Positions 21,793 to 34,138 of a stretch of 64,000 nt of DNA are shown piece after piece. The stretch is from the NCBI RefSeq assembly GCF_910592395.1, contig NC_088312.1:23009292-23073291 (forward strand). Direction: 5' to 3'. The notes under the pieces were generated by a model. That model searched no databases. It was given only the letters and a program-made list of their open reading frames with translations, and was not told the DNA's origin. Numbering within the stretch: the stretch's first letter is position 1; each line of letters starts with the position of its first letter. This stretch comes from Lineus longissimus. Lineage: Eukaryota; Nemertea; Pilidiophora; Heteronemertea; Lineidae. Made by a program: the position numbers and the translations under genes.

Positions 21793-21845
21793 TTGTGAAG
21801 CGCTTTGGTGCAGATTCGGGTCAGTGAAAAGCGCTATATAAAAGC
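21793..21845 (+). mobile_element. L2/CORE-type retroelement 3' tail
   Basis: TGTGAAGCGCTTTGG followed after about 20 bases by GAAAAGCGCTATATAAAAGC resembles the hairpin-like tail (AAGCGCTTTG ... AAAAGCGCTATATAAA) that ends many L2-clade LINEs and their SINE partners in animals. Only the tail is recognisable; no reverse transcriptase frame is present nearby. This is probably a severely 5'-truncated insertion. Confidence 0.6.
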
Positions 21846-22050
21846 AGCCATGATACTCACTTGTAGTTAGGTCTGGCTGCGGTTTGAGAGAAAAAACTGA
21901 ACTAAACATTTCAGGGGTCATTTGATTAAGAATTTAAAGTTTGGACTGTCCTTTCCCACGCTTTAACAACCTTCAGAATTTGAAATCTGATGCTGAACTT
22001 TGTGAACAAAACTATACTCACAGCAGCCGCCACTTGAGCAGCTACATGAA

Positions 22051-22390
22051 CAGTACTCCTGCTTAGAAGATGGAAGCCGACAGTACTCCTGCTTAGAAGA
22101 TGGAAGCCGACAGTACTCCTGCTTAGAAGATGGAAGCCGACAGTACTCCTGCTTAGAAGATGGAAGCCGACAGTACTCCTGCTTAGAAGATGGAAGCCGA
22201 CAGTACTTCTGCTTAGAAGATGGAAGCCGACAGTACTCCTGCTTAGAAGATGGAAGCCGACAGTACTTCTGCTTAGAAGATGGAAGCCGACAGTACTCCT
22301 GCTTAGAAGATGGAAGCCGACAGTACTCCTGCTTAGAAGATGGAAGCCGACAGTACTTCTGCTTAGAAGATGGAAGCCGACAGTACTTCT
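22051..22390 (+). repeat. 30-bp minisatellite, eleven full copies
   Basis: A 30-bp unit (CAGTACTCCTGCTTAGAAGA plus TGGAAGCCGA) repeats exactly eleven times and then a third more. Copies are identical except for one C/T position (CTCCT or CTTCT). Because 30 is divisible by three, frames stay open: plus frame 1 gives QYSCLEDGSR repeated, and two minus-strand frames are open too. No methionine opens the plus frame before a stop at about 22003, and there is no sign of transcription. Confidence 0.95.
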
Positions 22391-22954
22391 CAGACTGCTA
22401 TAGCTATCCCTACGACTAACGTTGCACTATCCGTTGCATATGTAAACGGGTCATGTTAAAGAAACTGTGATTAAACCGTTGGATTAGATATAAGAATTAT
22501 TACGCTACAATGGACTATAACAGCCAACTTAATCTGCATGTGTACCCAACTAAAATATGAGATTAAGAAATATATATTTCCCATGTCTTGGTTTTCGTTT
22601 TTCTTATTATAATTCAAAATTTCAAGCTGATATTCCAAGTCATTTACACAAATGACAGAATAAGACTAAGAGCGGTGACATGACTGTAAGCTTTTATAGA
22701 TTACTGTAAGTGAATTCAGAAAGATGACGTATTACACCATCTTACGTTCTTACTCTGACAAAGCACAAACTAAATGGACGGAATTACTTCAGAATTCGAT
22801 ATGGCGTACGACAGAAGTCATATCACCGCTTGGAGTCCAATCATTTATTACCTTATTCATGCTTCATGCAATAGTATCTAATGTGCCTTAACCCAGTGGT
22901 CGCAACAGCAATCACATGTAGGTACGAAGACAGCAAGAAACTTGTCAATGACTT

Positions 22955-23290
22955 TCCATCGTCAAATCTAAGTTTTAAATTTCGAAGTCATGTTTTGGAT
23001 TTCGAAGTCGAGCTTTGAATTTTGATGTTGATGTTGGATTCAATGGGAATGTTTGAAGTTGAAAATAAATTTCGAAGTCAAGTTTTATGTTTCGAGGTCG
23101 AGTTTTGAATTTCGAATTAAACTTGCGAATTTGTAAGTCAAGTTTCGAATTTCTAAGTCAAGTTTCGAATTTCTAAGTCAAGTTTCGAATTTCGTATTGT
23201 CAAGTTTCGAATTTCGTATTGTCAAGTTTCGAATTTCGACATCAGTTTTGAATGTTGAAGCCAAGATTTTGATTTTCAAGTCAGGGTATC
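22955..23290. repeat. Degenerate AAGTTTCGAATTTC satellite
   Basis: The core AGTTTCGAATTTC with spacers CTAAGTCA or GTATTGTCA recurs at 20-24-bp intervals, best preserved at about 23120-23235 and decaying outward to GTTTTGAATTTCGA-like words. No coding signal is seen. Confidence 0.85.
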
Positions 23291-23698
23291 AGTTTTATCA
23301 GTTTTATTAGAGAACCATTCCTCCTTTACAATGGGCAGACTGATATTCATATACTCGATCAAAGCGTATATCGCAAATCTAAAACCCCACTAATCCATAT
23401 TTTGTAGCCACTGGGCTCTCTCTACGCTGGATTATGAGAAAAGGGTATAAAAAGCATCCAAACCTTCAATAAAAACCGCATGGGATTGTCTAAATCCCCA
23501 AACAAACTTTATGAACCATAATACGAAATATATAAGAAGATTACATTATTAGTTTTATTTAACATTCGAAAAAATTTCATGAAGGTTCAAGGGTGTTTTC
23601 AATGACGATTTATAATAGATTTGTTTGATAATGATAATGCCATGTATAAAATCTGCTTGTCAAATGATTGTCAGCTTATAAAATTTAATGGATTATCC

Positions 23699-24060
23699 CT
23701 AATAAGTTGGTTCGATTACCTTTTGAATCTCTTTTTGAATCTTTGAAATGTTTTTACGCACATCATTCAAACTACTGTAAACGCATCTCTGAACCGTCAT
23801 GCGCAAGATCAAATACATTGTATGCAGGCTTCCAAAACACCATGTAAACACCCAATACAAAGATACAAGAAACCACCTCATCCCAACTTGAGACTGGATG
23901 CCTTTATGTGTGCTATGAACAGCTGATAAGAGATGCATAGATGTCATTGAACAATCGTAATCTAAAGTCTTGCACCTATCGTCTGCCATTCCAATCTGTC
24001 GCCAAGCAATATTAAATCGATGAGAATTGATTAGGTCGCTTGCAACAATAACCGCCACCT
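23699..24060 (-). pseudogene. Possible lone exon of a membrane receptor-like protein
   Basis: A 119-codon minus-strand frame ends at TAG 23699. It is preceded by an acceptor-like CCATTCATCAG, so it could be a last exon. The translation includes a hydrophobic stretch (about residues 80-108) after a conserved-looking WRQIGMADDRC segment, and a basic amphipathic end. The arrangement loosely recalls the final exons of invertebrate gustatory-receptor-like proteins, but I cannot name it. No partner exons were found nearby, so it may be a pseudogene fragment or chance. Confidence 0.2.
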
Positions 24061-24080
24061 GATGAATGGTGGTGAATTAT

Positions 24081-24425
24081 TAAAGGTGTTGCTCGGATCT
24101 ATAAACGTTAGTTGATTACGGTGAAATGTTGATGCAATTCTCTTATCGTGGTTGGATTGCCCCAATGGTACCTACGAAAAACATGCCTAGCAGCGACAGT
24201 GGTTCACATTAGGGCATTGCCATGACGAATATCGTATTGTGGTATAATAATAACTGAGTGAAAACGACTTTTGAACAGACCCAGCAAAAGTAAAGGTGTT
24301 GCTAACCCTTAACGCCAGTTGATGAAACGTTGGTTCTTGTTCATATATCACGGTCGGATTACCCAAAATGGGATGAAAGAGCAAGCGAGCCTGTCGGCGT
24401 AAGTGGTTCACGATAACAGTGACAA
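24081..24425 (+). repeat. Diverged tandem duplication, 210-bp offset
   Basis: TAAAGGTGTTGCT begins both 24081 and 24291. Each is followed in the same order by a GTTGAT(T/G) block, a CACGGT/CGTGGT-GGATT block, an AAAATGGGA- or CCAATGG-like block and GTGGTTCAC. Divergence is high, so the duplication is old. Confidence 0.55.
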
Positions 24426-27400
24426 TTTATGCTTTAGTGGAGAAAGTTTTGAGTGTTACAACGAAGTCAAACATATGTTGAGTCACTATTCAGAATATTA
24501 GACCTTTGCCAGGGAGCCCGCTATGAAATCATGGGCACCTTTTATCAAAGTTCGCAGTCAATGCCTTTCTTCAAATGCCTAACAGTTGCAATGGTGCATG
24601 TTTGCCAATTAAGTGCCATTAAAAAGGTGACATTCCTTGTCAGTAGTGACCCCTATTGCTCAGTAATAATTGGGAAGAAAATGAGTGACATTCCTCATTC
24701 AGGAGAAAATGATATTTGTGAAGTGACATCATTGAGATAACTATCATCAAGTCTCATAGAAAACCCTTTATTTCCACATCAAACTTTCTTTGAAAGAACT
24801 TCCTATTAAAAGAAACATTCTGAATTAGAAATGAATAAGATAGCCTTGTCTGTTTTTGATCGAATCTAGCGCAAGTATGTTTGGTCTTATGACTGGACGA
24901 TATGTGCATTGACTTCAACATGTATACACACACCAATCTCGTTTTGTGGATACAATGTTTTGTGGTAGACAACTGTTCCCAATGTTCTATAGGAAGAAAT
25001 AAGGTCTTAAATACGGTCAACGTGTTCATATGGACTAATAGCTCATTTGTATTTGGAATGCCCCGAGGTCTATGCTTTACTGATCAATAAGGCCTAATGC
25101 TTTACTGCAAACCGGTTAAGAAGTGGGTAATTGGTGTTATAGATCTCAAGAAAGACGCCGATAATAAAAATCTCGTGGCACTAGTGATTCTAAGGAAGCG
25201 TTAAGCAATAAAGTTTCTGAGGCGAAAATTGCAATAACGGCTCCTATCAATTTCTTTAGTACAATAGCCAAATAAAGTGTTATGATTTATTGCTGGCAAT
25301 CTACAGTGTGGTCAGAAGTAACATTCCTCCATCGCACAATATCTGCTCCTGGTGATACCCACTAAAACGTATATCTATACAGGCTAGGGGAACGTTGTGG
25401 ACGCTGAGAGGGTTCCTTCTGACCAATGCTCTTATGGTGTTTACAGAAGTTCATGAAGAGTACGATATATCGTGATGTCTTCCATGATATCTTCCTATCA
25501 AAACAAAGGTCTAACAAGTTCGCTCGATTATATCTGTTCAATAAGGAATCCTTATGGATAATCCGCGCCCAAAATGGCTAACTTATCACAGAATTCAAAC
25601 GCAGAATGATATAAATGGCGGTCATAAAGCATTGCATGAGGATTGTAGCAAGGATCAGTTTAATCAGCAGTCTGTTACAAAGGTATAAGAGAGTTGATTG
25701 TTGTTACAATAACCTGCGACATGTGAAAGTGAGGACTTGATCCCCAGCATGTCTATGACTTTCCCCATCTCCCTTTAGGAACAATACAGCTGAGTTCTAG
25801 TACAAGAACAAACTAAGATGTTATAAAATACGCACCTTCCATGTTTCTTGCTCTACCCATCTTGTCATATAAGAAGTCAGTTCTTCGGATTCTGTCCTCA
25901 AAATATAATTAAATTCCCAGCACTAGATGCAGGTCTTCCTCCTGTTTATGCCCTCATTCCCTCTGGTAGCGGATCAAACGTTTTTGTGTCTGGTATGCAA
26001 GACATATGTGAGAGTCCACCTGGTCTTACGCATCAATATTGACCTTGTCTACATGAAGGCTTTTAACAAATTATTAACTGGCCAACCGTTCAGCTAACAC
26101 GACTAAGTTTAGGAAGAACCCGTTTAAGCTATTAGCTGTAAATAAAATTCTGCCTTAAACTGTCAAGAATGACACGTTCCGGTCTGGAAAGTAGAAGTTC
26201 ACGCTACGATGGAAGAAGCCGTTTTAACTAAATAAGATCCCATTTGAGGCCAGCTCTTGTGTGAAATGATTCGCCAATCCGCCAAACCGAATAAATCACA
26301 ACTACTGTCGTATTACAGGTAATCATCCTATACTGGTATATCCTAAGTATCCTTTCGTTATATCATCACCAACTTTCCAAAGAAGCAGTCCAGACGACAG
26401 TCATGTCCTCTGCCTCCGTTATTCTCCTTTAGTGGCTTATATTCTCAAACGACGCTAATGTGCACGGCATGCATCGTCTGCCATCAGCGCAACTGAAAAC
26501 GGCTCCATATCATGTCCACCGGTGACCACACTACGCTAAGGTCTCCAGTGATATTCCCCGCGTATGCTATTAACCGCCGGAGAAAAATGTTCCGTGCCAC
26601 TTTCTTTGCAAACAAGGACCTAAATAAGGACAGTTTGTTTCGTCCAAATCACCCTTACCAATAATTGTCTTGGATAAACATTAGTAAAAACGTCCAATTA
26701 GTGGCCACCTCGTTGGTCGTTAATAGTTTCACAATTAGTTAGAGGGAAACAAGTCGTCGCTATCCTGACAAACACGTCTCGTCTTTGACGATCCTCGGTC
26801 CAGGCCTAGTTTAAAGCCTAAAGATATGTCTACAAATCGTCACTAATCCTTTGTTGGAGTAGGCATATTGTCCTAAAATACACAAGCTTAATCATACATA
26901 TATTCAGAAGACATATTCACAGCTTAGTAGAATCGCATTCGCCGCACGTATTGCAGGAATCAAAACATAAACATCTCACTGCGGGTCCTCTTGAAACTAC
27001 CTCTAATTTTGGAATTCGAACACGCTAATTTTTTCAAGTAAATTTTTAATGCGCCCCGTTACTCATAATCTTATGCCCGTTTTGGCAAAAAGAGATTAGT
27101 TGCTGAAGTGTCGTGTTTGTGTGAAGTTGGCAACGCTTCAAGTCGAAGTAAATATCATGGTGAGGGCCTTATTCCTGAAAATCAGTGGCAGATTCTAGAT
27201 GGCTCTTGATGACAACAAAGCGTATGAATATTCAAGGGGTCTGTCGGATGAGACTTAAAGCGGTGATCCCTTGTACCGAGTGTCTATGCCAGGGCAAGTA
27301 AAAGATCCAACATAGGTGGACAGTAGCCTGCGGTGGTCTTCACACCTCCGGCAAAGATTCGATCAGTTTACGACACCGGTAATAAAGATGATGATGATGA

Positions 27401-28254
27401 TGATGCTGACATTGGTTATAGACCCCTCCCCCTTGCAAATTTTAGCACATCATTCATATGCGTGACTGCGTACTTTTCTGACATCAGCATAAGTCAGTAT
27501 AAAAGTACTGTGGGGCGCACTTAGAATTAATCGAATAAAATCTTCAGAAAAACACTGGACGCTTTGTAGCTTTACGTGCAGGTCCATATCAATAAATGTT
27601 ACGAACGTTTAATATCCCACGACCTCGGATTGATTTTGCGGATTACTAACAATAACATATCCGCCTTGGGCTTTTAGATTGTCAAGAAGGCCCTCTAAAA
27701 TGCCAAAAGAATTAGTTAAATGCTCAAATCCGTCTATCGTGTTTTAAAAATAACATCAAAACAACTTATTTGGTCAAGTCTCTGCCGCGTGTGACAACTT
27801 TTTGTTATTTCTGTGGCAAACGCTGCTGTAAAAATGTATACAACCAGGATTAGAAAGAGTGATATAAGCGCGATCCATTTTTCATGGGGGGGACCTCCTC
27901 CTTTTCCAGACATGTTCCCTTCTCATGGCTGATCTGACAAGTGTACGCCTGGCCATCTGCCGAGAGAACCAAGGTCGTGCCGCCACTCGCCCGGAGGCAT
28001 AGCGTGCACATCTTAGGCAGGACGCAACGAAGACATTCCCGCGATCTGACCATCCACGAGCTTCTCGAAACTACGCCGTTGTGGCGGTGTGGTTTTTAAA
28101 ATAGAATAGTATCAGGGCAATCTTTGAACTCCACTGGTCAGCGTGTTAGTTTCCTGTGAAAGGTATTTCCATCATCGCTCAAACCAAAGGTGGTGTTTTC
28201 TCCTCATGACATTGATGGTTTGCAGAAACCAACGCCAGGCGGCGCAAGATGCAG

Positions 28255-28320
28255 CCTCCGTATGACGTCACAGCAACGTCGTATGTAGCGCTGGCCAATG
28301 AAATGAGCGCAACGCCCCAT
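28255..28320 (+). promoter_or_regulatory. Probable promoter of the coiled-coil gene (CRE and CCAAT)
   Basis: A perfect TGACGTCA cAMP-response element at 28263-28270 and a CCAAT box at 28295-28299 lie about 115-150 bp before the first ATG of the coiled-coil gene, within a locally GC-richer patch. CCATGGTTAC just downstream resembles half of an RFX X-box. The transcription start is not determined. Confidence 0.4.
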
Positions 28321-28412
28321 GGTTACTAGACCAAAGTTTTGTGCTTTTTATAAAGTCACAATTTTCTATTTCGCTCTAATAATTTCATGTTTATTGACGT
28401 TCACTGTTCTAG

Positions 28413-31400
28413 ATGAACATTAAAATATCCAAGATTTGCAAGATGCAGCTAAAAGCTGCTTCTGCAGGTGAGAAAATTATCAAAATTTTCGTTATTTTTG
28501 AAATTTTACCCGTTTTTGCAAAATCTTGCATACTGCTGGCCCCATGCCGATTTTCGTTTTAGGTGGATGGTGAGAGTGAAGGGCTGATCTTGGTGGTGGT
28601 GGGGGGGGGGGGGGGGGGGCTCCTTGACCTGGAGAATGTTTGCAATGTTCTTTCTATTTTGAATTTCAGATTCATTTGGTATCCGTGTGGCTGATTACAG
28701 CCTGCAGAATGATACAGTGTTTGCACTCAGTGCAGAGGTAAGTTACTACTGGTCAATATGTGCGACTCACAATTCAAGAGTCGTGGATTCGAGCTCAAAT
28801 CTGATCGCCGCTTTATTATTCACAATGTCGAGCTCGAGTGACCCCAGCCACTTGATCAAGGTCTCCAACCAGAGACAAACTTATTTCATTCGTATACGCG
28901 ATTTCGCTGATGCATAAGTTATCGTGGTGATTACTTTTGCTGGCAGCAGGGGTAACAACGTATTATGTAACCACCCGTCACCCCTTCCAGTTTCCATTTT
29001 TTGAATAATTTTCGTCCTATGATTCCAGAACAAGCACTGGAAGAGGAAGTATGTTGAGGAGCTTGCGCTCAGGAGGGAGGAGGAGACACTCAGGAAGAAT
29101 GAGGTAAGCTGATCACGAATGATCGCTCCACATGTTGGCCCGTCTTTACGACCCTAATAAAATGATAAAGTCAGATGTGTACATGTGACGGGCGGGGGCC
29201 AAAACACGTAGTCTTGCTTCCACTCACTCGAGTGAAACTGTTCCTGACCAAAATGATGTGTATTTTCCATGACATTGACAAAGTTTAATTTCACGTTCAA
29301 TAATACTCCAAGCAGACATAACGTAATCAAGCATATTCTCTCTGCCAGTATCATCTTCCGTGTTGTCACTCCACTGTACATTATGCATTGCAGAAGGATG
29401 GCTTCATTGATCATCAGATGCATTTTTCTTTCTTCCACAGCTGAAGTGTCTTCACGCAGATATCGCTGCTGTTGAAGAAAAGGCAAAAAACGACCAAAAG
29501 GAATGGTGCTTGCGGGAGTTCGTAAGAAGCCAAGAATACAATCAGGCTGAAGAGGACTTTCGAAACAAGCAAGAGGAATTAACAACCAAGTTGAATTATA
29601 TGAAATTTAAGCATGGTTTAGATATCTTCGGATTAGAAGAGAGGTTTAGCAAGGAGGCTAAAGAGATTCGGAACGCTTGTGACAGGATGGTGCAAGAACG
29701 GCAGGAGGATAGGGCAGAGACCATAGCGAGGATGAACGGGCAGTTAGATGAGGCTCGCTCCAAGTCAGAACGGCTGGTGGCCATGGTTAGTAGGTTGAAA
29801 GAAGAGAGAGCAATTGAGAAGATGATAGTAGAGATGGCGGACTCCACCTACATTGACAACAAGTTGAGAGAGAAGGAGGCAGAATATGTCAAGCTGCAGG
29901 AGAGATTTGTCAAGTTGGGGAAGGAGAAAGAGAGAGTTGTGCTGGAGGCGGAGGAACGAGAAGAACGGCTGGTGAAGGAGTTTCAGGCGAAAGAAGCTGA
30001 TATGTTAAGCAATGCTGATGAGAGGAGGAAGAGTGTCTTGAAGGAGAGGAGAGAGGCAGCAGCGAGAGAATGGCGAGTGGTGAGAGAAGCGAAGAGTCGC
30101 CTTAAGGAAGCGAGGGCGGAGGGTGAGCAAGTGGTTGCAGAGTTGAAGAGAGTGAGTGAGCAGGTTCAGTCGGACATGAGGGAGGAGTTCGAGGAACGGA
30201 TCAGAAAGTTGAGGGGCGAGTTCGGAAAGCAAGGAATGCGATTACTGAAAGCATCAAGAGAGCGAGAGGACCACTTGAGGGCCGAGCTTGCCAAGGAGGT
30301 AGAGTTGAGGAGATCAGTTGAAGAGGATGCCAAGAAGCAAATGGAGGAGTACCAGGATTTGGTGCGAGAGATGAACCATTTGTCTGAGTGTTTGAGCATG
30401 GAGAAGGCAAGGCGTGTAGAGGAGAGAGGTGACGCTTTGAGAGAGAGAGCAGGACTAGACAGCCTGATTGAGCAGCAAAGAGTAGAGTTTGAGAAGTACA
30501 GTAATGCCATGGAAACGGAGAAACATCAACGAGAATGTGTATCAGATGCAGAAAGGAAAAGCATAGTCAAGATGCAGGAGGTCAAAATGGCAGATATGAC
30601 AGCCAGACAGGCGACTCTTGAACATCAGCTAAAGGAGTCAGATACCAAACGGAAGAAAGAATCGTTGATGATGTTAGTCGAGAAGAATCGACTGCTTACT
30701 GAAATTGATGTGTTGGGCAGCAAACGTCGACATCAAAAGGCAAGTTTTGTTGAAGAACGGTACAAATTGGAGAACGCGAAGAGGGCCGAAAAAGATGTCC
30801 TGAATCAGAAGTATGACAGGCTGGCAGCAGAATTGACAGCAGCATTGGGTGGCCAAGAGATGTTGTTCGGTATTCGGATAGAATGCGACCAAGAGAGATA
30901 TGAAGAGGCACAGGCAAAGGCTGCTGATGAACATGACCAGTTGTTGGAATTGATCGGCGCGTACAGGACAGCACTGGGTGACCTAGAGAGGAAGCAGGCA
31001 GATGAGCTCCGCGTGTTAGAGGCACGGCGACAAGAAGATGAGCTGAAAGGAACCTTAGAAAGGAACAGGCTCTCTGGAATGGTTGAAAGGTTGAGGGCGA
31101 AATGCAAAGATCAGGAGACGAGGCATGAACAGGAATGTCGTGAGCTAGAGGCAGATTGGGAGGAGGAGAGAGACGCCTGGGCTGAGAAATATGACAGCAT
31201 GAACGCAGAACTGGAGCTGACGAAGATGGCCTACGACATGGAACTAGAAAGTGAGAAAGAGAGGCGACTCGAGGAGGAGTCAAGTTCGTTTGAGAAGAGT
31301 GAGCAGTTTGTAAGGGTGATCAAAGAGTACAAGGTGTTGTTGGAGGATTTGAAGAGTAACCATGATCAGGAGCAGAGTCAACTGAAAGACACCTGTGAGA

Positions 31401-34138
31401 GGAAATTGGTAGAGATGCAAAAACGGCACGAGGTCGTTATGGCAGAGATAGAAACACAATGGCATGACTTTGAAAGGCGCGTGGAGGACGAGGTCGATCA
31501 TTGCGAGGAACTTGAAAGAGAGGTGGCGGAGTTGCAGAGGAAGAGAGAGTGGGAGACGATTGGTACCGGCTGCTGGGTGGCCATCATGAAGAGACATCAC
31601 AAGGTTGACTTGGATAATATGAGATGCAGACTGGAGAGCTGCGAGGGTGAGCTGAGTGTTGCAAAGAACAGAAGCACGGTACTAATGAAGAGTATTGAAA
31701 AACAGGAAGCCGCAGACACAGCGCGGGCAAACAATCACAAGGCAGAAATTGAGCAGCTGACCCGCCGGGTTGAGACATCAGAAAGTGAGCAAAGTGTGGC
31801 TAACGCCAGGGCGAGCTACTATTTGGAGAAGTTGAGACGAACGGAACAGACTCTGGAAGACGCCAAGAGCGTCCATCAGGAGGCTGTACAGAAGGGCATG
31901 GAGCTTATTGGAGAGTTCGAGGAAGAGTGCGCGGAACTGAAAGCTCATGTTGTGAAGAAAAGTGAAGCATTAGACATGGAGAAAGAGATAGTTGAACAGA
32001 GTGAGACTGTCTTGGAGTGGAGAGAGAGAGATGTGATGCAGTGGGAGAGGACGTTGGATGCTCGTGAAGAGAACTTGCAAGAAAGCAAGGTGATGATGAT
32101 GAATGGATTAGCGGACCTTTCCAAGCAAGAGATGGATTTGAAAAATTTGCAGGAGAAGTTGAAACAAGAGGAGGTGAATATCTTAAAGACGAAGGAAGAT
32201 TTGGTGACGGAGAAAGGCAGCATAGATGCGAGGGTAGCAGAAATAAAGAAGGAGGAAGACCGACTTCAGGACATTGAGATTGATATGGAGCAGAGAGAGA
32301 AGGAAGCAAGACGGAGCCTCGATAGTGCCCAGAAGGTTCCAGACCGGCTGCCAATTGACCAAAGTCTCGGCGAGCTGACAGACACAAAGGAGCAACTAGT
32401 GGCAATGCAGAAGCAGCTCACGGAGCAGGAGTGGTACTTCCTCGCGCGGGAAGGTGAGTTCCAGGAGGCTAAGGTCGAGGTCAACCGGTACAGAAAGAGA
32501 GAGGAGAAGATGAAGTTGTTGGAGCTCGAGCTGCAGGAGAAGACGACTGGGCTGCAGGGGATGGAGGTTGCCATGAGAGTCAAGAAGGCGAACATCGACA
32601 GCACGATGTTGGAGGTTGATGGTATACGACGGACTCTCAGTATGGACAGGCGATATAAAGCTAGGAGGAACCGGGGCTGTCAAGCAACGCAGGTAATAAG
32701 TTAAACGTATATTGTAACGTATTGCCAATATTGCCTCTCAGTTCCAATTCCTGAACGAAAGGGACTTCGAGGCACTCCACACCAACACACCTGTTTTAGT
32801 ATGAAGACATACAATGGGGTCTCTGGTGGGAAAATCCTTTTGTTACACTGGAAGTAAGTAGCCTGTGCTTTCATGTCACATGAACATACCACATCTTCGT
32901 TCTTGTAGTCCTACTCATCTCAAAATATCATACATGTAACGGTCTGCACCTTTCCTACTTTATCCACTTTCTAGGAGAAGATAGCGGCCGATCTGGAGGC
33001 GGTACATGGCTCGAGCTTGCAGTGCGGAGATGAGGTGGTGGAACAACAGAATCGGACGACCAACACTGAAGACAACAGCGATACCGTAAGTAAAGGATAT
33101 CTTTGGTTGGTTTCATTTTGACTTCGTGTTTTTCACAATAGCGAGTTCAAGATCCCCTACGTGAACGCTAACGTAAAGGTTGCAACTCTTCCTAACCAAT
33201 CTCTTTCCCTGACGTATTGTATAGCTGGGTGGATTACGGTCCAACCGAGATCCGAACACTTGGATTTGTAAGACTCCATGTAGTGTTCCGGAACTTTCTA
33301 GTAATAGGTTCCATTTTCTTCAGAAATTGCCAAAAGAGGATGAGGCATCGTTTCAAGGGATGAAGAGCAGACGATCCAAGGTGATCATACATTACGATCT
33401 GGAGGAGGACGCTTGCGTGGAGAAGGAGGTAGGTCAAGACGCCAATATTTGTATCGGGAAACGGAAAATACTCTGTTCTAGAGATATCGAGTATTGTCCT
33501 AAATTTCGAAAAGTTGTTTTCCAGAACGACGAACATAACATTCAAACATCTCCTCCTGATTATGGGAATTGCGATTTGACTCGGGGGAAATAGCAAAGCA
33601 CGCCAATAAGCCTGCACTTTGCTCTCTGTCTCTGATGAAACTCGACGGAGTCATCACCTTGGAACTGAGTTGTCTTTTCATATTTAGCCCATGCAGTATC
33701 GCCGGTCAACTTGACATTGGTTTTTTCCTTGTACCATACCAAACTTCTGACTCTTTCTTCCAGGAATCAGATACAAAACCTGTCGGAATACAGAAACGCA
33801 ACTCCTCGGTGATGGATCAGGTCTACGAAGGACCCCAGTTTGCACACCCAAGTGACCGTATGGCGCATCCTAACTTCCGTCACGGCGGGCCACATCCTCA
33901 GAACTTCTGCCGTCCACCGCCACCTGGTTACCATCCAATGCGACCACACCCCGCTGGGAGACCACATCCTCGCATGGGACCACCTCCACCGTACGGACCA
34001 CGACCGCACGGTCCCGGCTATGGACCACCTCATCTGCGCGGACCGCGGCCGGGGTTTTACAGACCACATGGCCCGTACGGACAGCCGCCACACAACGGCG
34101 CCAGGAGACAGCATCCATCAAGGGAGGACCCACGCTAG
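28413..34138 (+). CDS. Long coiled-coil protein with Pro/His/Gly-rich tail, seven exons
   Basis: Exons: 28413-28467, 28670-28737, 29029-29103, 29441-32692, 32975-33085, 33324-33428, 33764-34138. All have GT-AG borders and consistent phase, giving 4,041 nt (1,346 aa). An in-frame TAG immediately precedes the ATG; Met11 is an alternative start. Residues about 42-1150 are almost continuous charged coiled coil, very rich in Glu, Lys, Arg and Gln, encoded mainly by one 3.25-kb exon. The first 41 residues contain a non-helical DSFGIRVADYS segment. The last ~100 residues are dominated by Pro, His, Gly and Arg with PPPPYGPRPHG-like motifs, resembling low-complexity tails of RNA- or actin-binding proteins. 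I do not recognise the ortholog. A structural or cytoskeletal role is plausible from the coiled coil alone. No catalytic motif, signal peptide or membrane segment is visible. Confidence 0.88.
28601..28619 (+). repeat. Homopolymer G19 run in intron 1 of the coiled-coil gene
   Basis: Nineteen consecutive G residues follow TGGTGGTGGT. Such a run can form G-quadruplex DNA or RNA and is a likely site of length polymorphism or sequencing error. Confidence 0.9.

Larger units (their letters stand above)
20345..28254. other. Intergenic desert with minisatellites
   Basis: Nearly 8 kb without a convincing gene. Contents: a diverged tandem repeat at 20395-20640, an L2-like element tail at 21793-21845, a dispersed repeat at 21575-21661, a 30-bp minisatellite at 22051-22390, a degenerate 20-24-bp satellite at about 22955-23290, one weak exon-like frame at 23699-24058 (-), a 210-bp-offset duplication at 24081-24425, and an ATG microsatellite near 27380. 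Between 24430 and 28250 I see only short random frames and the AATAAA words expected in AT-rich DNA. Confidence 0.55.

Noticed and set aside
22051-22390. CRISPR array
   Set aside because: Repeats are directly abutting with no unique spacers, and the genome is eukaryotic.
30696-31283. Long minus-strand frames under the coiled-coil exon (also 31905-32405 and others)
   Set aside because: They are antisense shadows of the Glu/Lys/Arg-rich coding exon; the plus-strand frame is continuous over 1,084 codons.
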